Below, piece after piece: positions 59,170 to 64,000 of a stretch of DNA of 64,000 nucleotides. The translations under genes and the position numbers were made by a program. Under the pieces are notes generated by a model that saw only the letters and a program-made list of their open reading frames with translations, ran no database searches and was not told the DNA's origin. The stretch is from Brachybacterium saurashtrense (GTDB taxonomy: Bacteria > Actinomycetota > Actinomycetes > Actinomycetales > Dermabacteraceae): NCBI RefSeq assembly GCF_003355475.1, contig NZ_CP031356.1:1116001-1180000 (forward strand). The letters run 5' to 3'. The stretch's first letter is position 1; every line of letters starts with the position of its first letter.

Positions 59170-60564
59170 TCACGCCACCCGCCCGGCGTGCGGGTTCGGG
59201 GTGCCGCTCTCCCGGCCCGCCATGATGAAGAACGCGCCGGAGATCAGCACGCCGCACACCATCGCGATCGCCATCGGCAGCGAGGACTGGGTGCCGGCCA
59301 CGCCCACCAGCGGGGCGGCGAGCGAGGCGGAGAAGGAGAAGCCCAGGCCCAGCATCGCCGAGCCCGTCCCCGCGATCTCCCGCGCCTGATCCGAGGCCAG
59401 CGCCCCGCCGTTGCCGAAGATCATCCCCTGCGGCGCCACCGTGAAGAAGAACGCCGGCAGCACGATCCAGGCCGGGGTGTCCAGGAAGAGGCTGCCGATC
59501 AACAGCGCGAAACTCGCCAGCGACACCACGATCAGGCCCACCCGGATCAGGTCGCGCGGGTGGATGGTGCGGGTGAGCCGCGCCGAGAGCAGCGACATCA
59601 CCATCATCCCCATCGAGTTGATCGCGAAGCTCACCGAGTACTGGGTGGAGGTGAAGCCCAGCATCTCCTGCACCACGAAGGACGAAGCGGAGACGTAGGC
59701 CATGAGGGCGAACGCGGAGAACGCGTTGACCAGCATGTACGCCACGAACAGACGACGGCACAGCAGGGTGCGCACGTTCCGCAGGAAGGTGCGGAACCCG
59801 CCGGAGTGACGCCGTGAGACCGGCAGCGACTCGGGGATCATCAGCAGCACCCCCACCAGCGAGATCGCGGACATCACGGCGATCACCACGAACACCTCCC
59901 GCCACTGCCCCACCAGCAGGATGATGCCGCCCATCAGCGGCGCGACGATCGGGGCCACCCCGCCCACGCCCTGCATGATGTTCATGACCCGGAACAGCTC
60001 CGGGCCGTCGGTCATGTCGATCAGCACGGCGCGGCCCAGCACCATCCCGAACCCGCCGCCGATCCCCTGCAGCACGCGCATCACCATCAGCAGCTCGACC
60101 GACGGCGCCAGCGCGCAGCCGATCGAGGCCAGCAGGCACAGCACGATCCCGATCAGCAGCGGGCCGCGCCGGCCCAGACGGTCCGAGAGCGGGCCCGCGA
60201 CGACCTGCCCGCTCGCGGTGCCCAGGAAGAACGCGGTGATCGTCAGCTGCATGCGGGAGGCGGTGGTCCCCAGCTCCGCGGCGACGTCCGGGAAGGCCGG
60301 GATGTACATGTCGGTGGCCAGCGGCCCGATGGCGCTGAGCGTGGTGAGCACCACGATCACCATGGCGGTGACCTTGCCGCGGGTGCGGCTGAGCTCCTCC
60401 TGGCTGGGCAGCTGCGCGAACTCGGCGTCGGCGGGGTCCTCGAGCACCGGCACGGCGCCGGTGATGGTGGGGATCGAGCCGGTGATCGCGGGGACCGAGC
60501 CCGTCGAGGAGGTGGGCTCCTCGCGCAGGTGGGCGGGCGGGATGTCGTCGGCGACGGGGGCCAC
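59170..60564 (-). CDS. MFS drug-efflux transporter, Bcr/CflA type
   Basis: The 464-residue protein has 12 predicted helices after an unusual N-terminal tail of about 65 residues that repeats a TGSVPAI/TGSIPTI/TGAVPVL heptad. The MFS signatures are ATDMYIPAFPDVAAELG (helix 1, typical of Bcr/CflA) and GPLSDRLGRRGPLL (loop 2-3). It probably exports a drug-like compound. GTG start with GAGAGGA 6 nt upstream. A hairpin separates it from the queuosine transporter upstream. Confidence 0.88.
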   Translation of the reverse strand: MAPVADDIPPAHLREEPTSSTGSVPAITGSIPTITGAVPVLEDPADAEFAQLPSQEELSRTRGKVTAMVIVVLTTLSAIGPLATDMYIPAFPDVAAELGTTASRMQLTITAFFLGTASGQVVAGPLSDRLGRRGPLLIGIVLCLLASIGCALAPSVELLMVMRVLQGIGGGFGMVLGRAVLIDMTDGPELFRVMNIMQGVGGVAPIVAPLMGGIILLVGQWREVFVVIAVMSAISLVGVLLMIPESLPVSRRHSGGFRTFLRNVRTLLCRRLFVAYMLVNAFSAFALMAYVSASSFVVQEMLGFTSTQYSVSFAINSMGMMVMSLLSARLTRTIHPRDLIRVGLIVVSLASFALLIGSLFLDTPAWIVLPAFFFTVAPQGMIFGNGGALASDQAREIAGTGSAMLGLGFSFSASLAAPLVGVAGTQSSLPMAIAMVCGVLISGAFFIMAGRESGTPNPHAGRVA

Positions 60565-60589
60565 GGGGTTCCTCTCAGGCGTGAAGACG

Positions 60590-60627
60590 TCGAGCCGGGC
60601 GGATCACAGGGATCCCGCCCGGCTCGA
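60590..60627 (-). terminator. Hairpin between the queuosine transporter and MFS genes
   Basis: A 13-bp perfect stem (60590-60602 with 60615-60627) and 12-nt loop whose inner bases can pair further. It lies 3' of the queuosine-transporter gene. Confidence 0.65.
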
Positions 60628-60668
60628 TCCCGCCATCCTATGCAGGGCGGCCGGAGAGGGTGAAGCCG

Positions 60669-61445
60669 TCAGGCGGCGGCGTCCGCCTGCTGGGATGCGG
60701 CGAGGCGCTCGCGGTAGCTGGGGTCGGTGCGCTTCATCCAGCGGATCACCGCGGAGGTCGCCGGGATCATCGCGTACTGGACGATCACCTTGTAGAGCAC
60801 GCCGAGGATCGTGTACTCGGCCCACTGCTCGAGGGTGGTGATGCCGATCGCGACCGAGGCGATGGAGCAGAAGATGATGGTGTCCACCAGCTCGCCGAGG
60901 CCGCTGGAGGTGAACAGGCGCGCGATGAGGCCGCGCTCCCCCGTGCGCTGCTTCATGCGCGAGACCACGAAGGAGTTCAGGCTCTGGCCGGCGAGGAAGC
61001 CGGCCAGCCCCGCGAGCACCACGATCCAGACGGGGCCGAGCGCGAGCTCGAGGGCCGCCTGCTTGGCCAGGCCATACTCGTCCGGGAACGGGGGCAGGGC
61101 GATGATCACCTGGTAGCTGAGCGAGGCGAGGATGCTCACGGCGAAGGAGGTGAGGATCGCGCGGCGGGCGCTGCGGGGGCCGTACAGCTCGGTGATCATG
61201 TCGCCGAGCACGTAGGCGAGAGGGAAGAGGAAGAAGCCGCCGTCGGTGATGATCTCGAAGCCGGTGCCGGGGATCTCGCCGAAGCTGACGCCCTTGGCGG
61301 CGCCGATCCCGGAGAGCACCACCACGGTGACCATGGCGGCGAGGAGAATGTCGAAGTGGGAGCTGCCCCGGTCGGCGTAGACGGCGCCGGCCGGGCGTCC
61401 AGAGTGGGGGGCGGGGGGTGCGGGGGCGCGGTTCTCAGTGGTCAC
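60669..61445 (-). CDS. Queuosine precursor transporter (YhhQ/DUF165)
   Basis: Inner-membrane VUT-family importer for preQ1 or queuine, 258 residues with about six helices. Typical motifs are AAKGVSFGEI, DGGFFLFPLAYVLGDMITELYG and SSGLGELVDTIIFCSIA. The start is uncertain: GTG 61445 gives MTTENRAP; GTG 61460 would add five residues; neither has a clear ribosome site. No queuosine synthesis gene is in the window, which fits salvage. Confidence 0.85.
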   Translation of the reverse strand: MTTENRAPAPPAPHSGRPAGAVYADRGSSHFDILLAAMVTVVVLSGIGAAKGVSFGEIPGTGFEIITDGGFFLFPLAYVLGDMITELYGPRSARRAILTSFAVSILASLSYQVIIALPPFPDEYGLAKQAALELALGPVWIVVLAGLAGFLAGQSLNSFVVSRMKQRTGERGLIARLFTSSGLGELVDTIIFCSIASVAIGITTLEQWAEYTILGVLYKVIVQYAMIPATSAVIRWMKRTDPSYRERLAASQQADAAA

Positions 61446-61463
61446 CGGGGAAGGGTACACAGG

Positions 61464-61495
61464 GCCGGGCCGGGGCGTCCTCGCCCCGGCCCGGC
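61464..61495 (-). terminator. Hairpin after the GH25 gene
   Basis: A perfect 14-bp G+C stem (61464-61477 with 61482-61495) with a TCCT loop, 25 nt after the GH25 stop on the minus strand. Confidence 0.7.
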
Positions 61496-61520
61496 GCGCT
61501 GTCCTGAGATCCCGCGGCGT

Positions 61521-62327
61521 TCAGATCCCGGCGGCGTCGTAGTCCGCGTCGGTCACGAAGCTCTGGAACCGGCTCTCGCTGCCGTACCAGAGGTTGGAGT
61601 CCCCGGCGAAGGGGCCGGAGTCGGAGTACTGCCACAGCTCCCAGCCCCACCAGCGGCCGGGCAGCGTGGTGGGGCGGTCGGCGCGGTAGGAGGCGAGGAA
61701 CAGCGGCGAGTTCACCGGGGTCCAGTCCCCCACCACGTCGTTCCACCAGTGCAGGTTGGTGTAGAGCACGGGGCGGCGCCCCACCTGCGCGAGGTAGCGG
61801 TTGGAGAAGCCCATGATCCACTCGCGCATCTCCTGGCGGCTGTAGCCGTAGTCGCGCGGGAGGCCGTGGTAGCCCTCGAGGTCCACCATGCCGGGCAGGG
61901 TGGTGCCGTCGGCGGTCCAGCCGCCGCCGTTGTTGAGGAAGAAGTCCACCTGCTCCTCGGGCCCCCCGGAGTCGGGGCGGGCGAAGTGGTAGCCGCCGCG
62001 CACGAGGCCCGCGGCGCCGGCGCCGCGGTACTGGTGGTCGAAGGAGGGGGCGCGGTAGGAGCGACCCTCGGTGGCCTTGACGTAGGCGAAGCGGGAGCCC
62101 AGCGCCGCCTGCGCGGCCCAGTCCACCTCTCCCTGCCAGCCGGAGACGTCCTGGCCGTAGATGCCGTGGGCGTTCGCGGCGGGTGCGGCCAGGGCGGCGG
62201 TGCCGGCGCCGGTGCCGAGGGCGGCGGCGCCCAGCACACCCCCGCGCAGCAGGGAGCGTCGGGTGGAGCCGGTGGGCTCGGGGGCGGGTGAGGGAGGGGC
62301 GAGGTGGCGCGGTCGGTAGGCGGACAT
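61521..62327 (-). CDS. Secreted GH25 lysozyme (muramidase)
   Basis: GH25 enzymes cut the glycan chain of peptidoglycan. The 268-residue protein has a Tat-type signal (STRRSLLRGG, a hydrophobic stretch, then ALAAPAANAHG, cleavage near residue 53) and the catalytic domain: GQDVSGWQGEVDW, YVKATEG, GGYHFARPD, GMVDLEGYHG (catalytic Asp/Glu) and WELWQYSDSG. There is no cell-wall-binding repeat, so this is a minimal secreted domain. ATG with CAGGAGACGCC upstream. May serve in remodelling or attack on other bacteria. Confidence 0.9.
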   Translation of the reverse strand: MSAYRPRHLAPPSPAPEPTGSTRRSLLRGGVLGAAALGTGAGTAALAAPAANAHGIYGQDVSGWQGEVDWAAQAALGSRFAYVKATEGRSYRAPSFDHQYRGAGAAGLVRGGYHFARPDSGGPEEQVDFFLNNGGGWTADGTTLPGMVDLEGYHGLPRDYGYSRQEMREWIMGFSNRYLAQVGRRPVLYTNLHWWNDVVGDWTPVNSPLFLASYRADRPTTLPGRWWGWELWQYSDSGPFAGDSNLWYGSESRFQSFVTDADYDAAGI

Positions 62328-62486
62328 GGCGTCTCCTGGGGAAGAGGGGAAGCAGGTGGGACGGTCGTCACACCGGCACCACGGTAGGGGTGCTCCCGCG
62401 GGGGCGCGCGCTCCCCCGCGCGATCGGGCGTGTCGCGACGAATCGGACGGAGCGGGCGAATGCGGCTCCGCGCCGACGGCGACGGC

Positions 62487-63152
62487 TCAGGCGGGGCGCG
62501 GCTCGATGAACGCCCGCAGGGTGCCCAGGATCGTGGTCGCCGCCAGCTCGGTGACGTCACGCTGCTCCATCTGCTCGCGCAGCATGAGGTCGATGAAGAT
62601 GCCCATGAGCAGCTGGGCGAGATCCTCCGCGGGCAGCTTCGCACGCTCCCCCGACGCCTCCAGGCGCGCGCTGAGCAGGGCGCCGATCTCGTCGCGCATG
62701 CGCTCCCGCTGCACGGCGAGCTCGGCTCGCAGCTCCTCGTCCCGCAGGGAGCGGGTGATCGCCTCGGAGTACAGCAGGTACCACTGGCGGCCGAAGGGGC
62801 GGATCCCCTCGAACACGGCCAGCATCACGCCGGCGTCGTCCGTCTCTGGGATTGCGCAGTCGCCGTCCACCTGCGCCGCGGCCAGGGCGTCGGCGACGGC
62901 GCTGTGCGCTATCGCGATGAGCTCGGTGGTCACCTCGTCGAACAGCGCGATGAACACCTCCTCGCGGCGGGAGAAGCTCGAGTAGAACGCGCCGCGGGTG
63001 AAGCCGGCCGCCCGCACCAGGTCGTCGACGGTGGCCCCGTCGATGCCCTTCTCCACGAACACCTCGAGCGAGGCGCGCACCAGCTTGGTGCGGGTGTTCT
63101 CGCGGCGGCGCGTGCCCGCGGACTCGGGCAGCGGCTCGAACAGATCGGTCAT
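62487..63152 (-). CDS. TetR-family regulator
   Basis: The 221-residue protein has an N-terminal TetR helix-turn-helix (RTKLVRASLEVFVEKGIDGATVDDLVRAAGFTRGAFYSSFSRREEVFIALFDE, about residues 22-74) and a helical ligand domain. ATG at 63152 with GAGGAGCC upstream; longer frames are shadows through the divergent MMPL gene. It is divergent from the MMPL transporter and most likely represses it through the palindrome at 63206-63223. Ligand unknown, probably a transport substrate. Confidence 0.88.
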   Translation of the reverse strand: MTDLFEPLPESAGTRRRENTRTKLVRASLEVFVEKGIDGATVDDLVRAAGFTRGAFYSSFSRREEVFIALFDEVTTELIAIAHSAVADALAAAQVDGDCAIPETDDAGVMLAVFEGIRPFGRQWYLLYSEAITRSLRDEELRAELAVQRERMRDEIGALLSARLEASGERAKLPAEDLAQLLMGIFIDLMLREQMEQRDVTELAATTILGTLRAFIEPRPA

Positions 63153-63191
63153 GGCTCCTCGTGGACTGGTTTGTGCGTGTCGGGCGTCGGC

Positions 63192-63223
63192 CGATAGTAT
63201 CTCACCGATACAGATGCGTATCG
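63192..63223. promoter_or_regulatory. TetR operator region with two palindromes
   Basis: CGATAC-agatgc-GTATCG (63206-63223) is a perfect inverted repeat, and GATAgTATC (63193-63201) is a second, shorter palindrome sharing the GATA/TATC half-site. Both lie between the divergent TetR and MMPL starts, fitting paired TetR dimers. Confidence 0.68.
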
Positions 63224-63288
63224 AATGCGTGGGCGTCTCGAGCGGGTCGTCCGACGTGCCCCCTGCTCGAGCCCGCCCTGGAGGTCGC

Positions 63289-64000
63289 GTGTCCTCGTCC
63301 CTGTACCGACTCGGCCGTCGGATGGCCGTGCTGCGCTGGCGGATCGTCGGCGCCTGGCTGGCCCTGCTGGTGATCGTCGGCGCCCTCGCCGTGGGGCTCG
63401 GCGGCACCTTCTCCACCGACATCGAGATCCCCGGCACCGAGGGGCAGCGGGGCATCGACACCCTCGCCCAGCGGTTCCCCGAGATGGGCGGCACCTCCGG
63501 CCAGGTGGTGTTCGTGACCGAGGACGGCTCCACCGTCGGCGAGCACCAGGACGAGATCGAGGCGCTGATGAGCGAGATCGGCGAGGTCTCCCACGTCTCC
63601 GCCGCCCCCTCCCCCTTCGACGACCTCTCCCCCGGCACCCGCACCGAGGACGACACCGCCGTCATCGCCCAGTTCCAGATGGACTTCCCCACCGGCGTGT
63701 ACCCCGCCGACGAGATCGAGGAGATCTCCGACCTGGTCGCCGGGGCCGACACCGCCACGCTCGAGGCGCACCTGGGCGGCCAGGTGCTGCAGAGCTCGGA
63801 CATCCCCTTCGGCGCCGGCGAAGTGGTGGGCGTGGTGGTGGCGCTGCTCATCCTCGCGATCGTGTTCCGCTCGCTGGTGCCCGCCGTGATCCCGATCATC
63901 ACCGCGATCGTGGGCGTGGGCGTGTCCATGCTCGCGCTGGTGGCGCTCTCGGCCGGGGTGGACATCCCCTCGGTGACCACGGCGCTGGGGGCGATGCTCG
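63289..64000 (+). CDS. MMPL-family transporter, 3' end outside window
   Basis: The open frame from GTG 63289 runs off the window with 237 codons visible. It starts SSLYRLGRRMAVLRWRIVGAW, a first helix (LALLVIVGALAVGLGG), then the first extracytoplasmic domain (FSTDIEIPGTEGQRGIDTLAQRFPEMGG...) and helices 2-3 (VVGVVVALLILAIVFRSLVPAVIPII; VGVGVSMLALVALSAG). GGAGG lies 5 nt before the GTG. Divergent from a TetR regulator. It appears distinct in sequence from the MarR-linked MMPL at 31.9-34.1 kb. Substrate unknown. Confidence 0.86.
   Translation, partial: MSSSLYRLGRRMAVLRWRIVGAWLALLVIVGALAVGLGGTFSTDIEIPGTEGQRGIDTLAQRFPEMGGTSGQVVFVTEDGSTVGEHQDEIEALMSEIGEVSHVSAAPSPFDDLSPGTRTEDDTAVIAQFQMDFPTGVYPADEIEEISDLVAGADTATLEAHLGGQVLQSSDIPFGAGEVVGVVVALLILAIVFRSLVPAVIPIITAIVGVGVSMLALVALSAGVDIPSVTTALGAML

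Overview
The window is about 70% GC, with GTG and TTG starts, many ATGA/GTGA gene overlaps and long G+C-rich hairpins. Gene order uvrA-uvrC-rapZ-yvcK-whiA-gap-pgk-tpiA-secG-opcA-zwf-tal-tkt-ctaB marks a high-GC actinobacterium. My best guess is Dermabacteraceae (Brachybacterium-like); the genus is an inference. I see no insertion sequence, phage gene, CRISPR array or rRNA. One tRNA-Pro(GGG) is present. Both window edges cut a gene: uvrA on the left and an MMPL transporter on the right.

Region 1 (1-25.9 kb) is core chromosome. It holds excision repair (uvrA, uvrC), the rapZ-yvcK-whiA block and lower glycolysis (gap, pgk, tpiA, secG). A convergent pentose-phosphate cluster follows (tkt, tal, zwf and one ORF fusing OpcA to 6-phosphogluconolactonase). 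Next come ctaB, xerD, parA, rluB, tyrA and a Cmk-Der fusion. The scpA/scpB pair usually found between parA and rluB is absent.

Region 2 (25.9-38.9 kb) is more accessory. It has small membrane proteins, a carbohydrate-type ABC importer without its own ATPase, purU, an MMPL pump divergent from a MarR regulator, and a three-gene operon resembling ectoine breakdown (EctB/DoeD-like transaminase, DoeA/EutD-like hydrolase, semialdehyde dehydrogenase) that lacks the expected deacetylase.

Region 3 (38.9-52 kb) starts with tRNA-Pro, then DUF881-Sbp-DUF881, a GarA-like FHA protein and two MerR regulators. After these come an orphan ParA, a THUMP-type methyltransferase and a series of single metabolic genes: sugar isomerase, Gfo/Idh dehydrogenase, transglutaminase, PAC2 protein, TSUP permease, HAD phosphatase and a maltokinase-cap-like protein.

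Region 4 (52-59.2 kb) is a glycine betaine catabolic operon. A divergent LysR regulator faces gbcA, gbcB and a dimethylglycine oxidase, followed by a pterin-dehydratase/VOC fusion. Dimethylglycine oxidase loads one-carbon units onto tetrahydrofolate; PurU in the same window could drain formyl-folate.

Region 5 (59.2-64 kb) has a Bcr/CflA-type MFS pump, a queuosine-precursor transporter, a secreted GH25 lysozyme and a TetR regulator divergent from an MMPL transporter, with a palindromic operator between them.

Across the window, several genes have a TANNNT -10 hexamer exactly 6-7 nt before the start codon, which suggests leaderless mRNAs are common.
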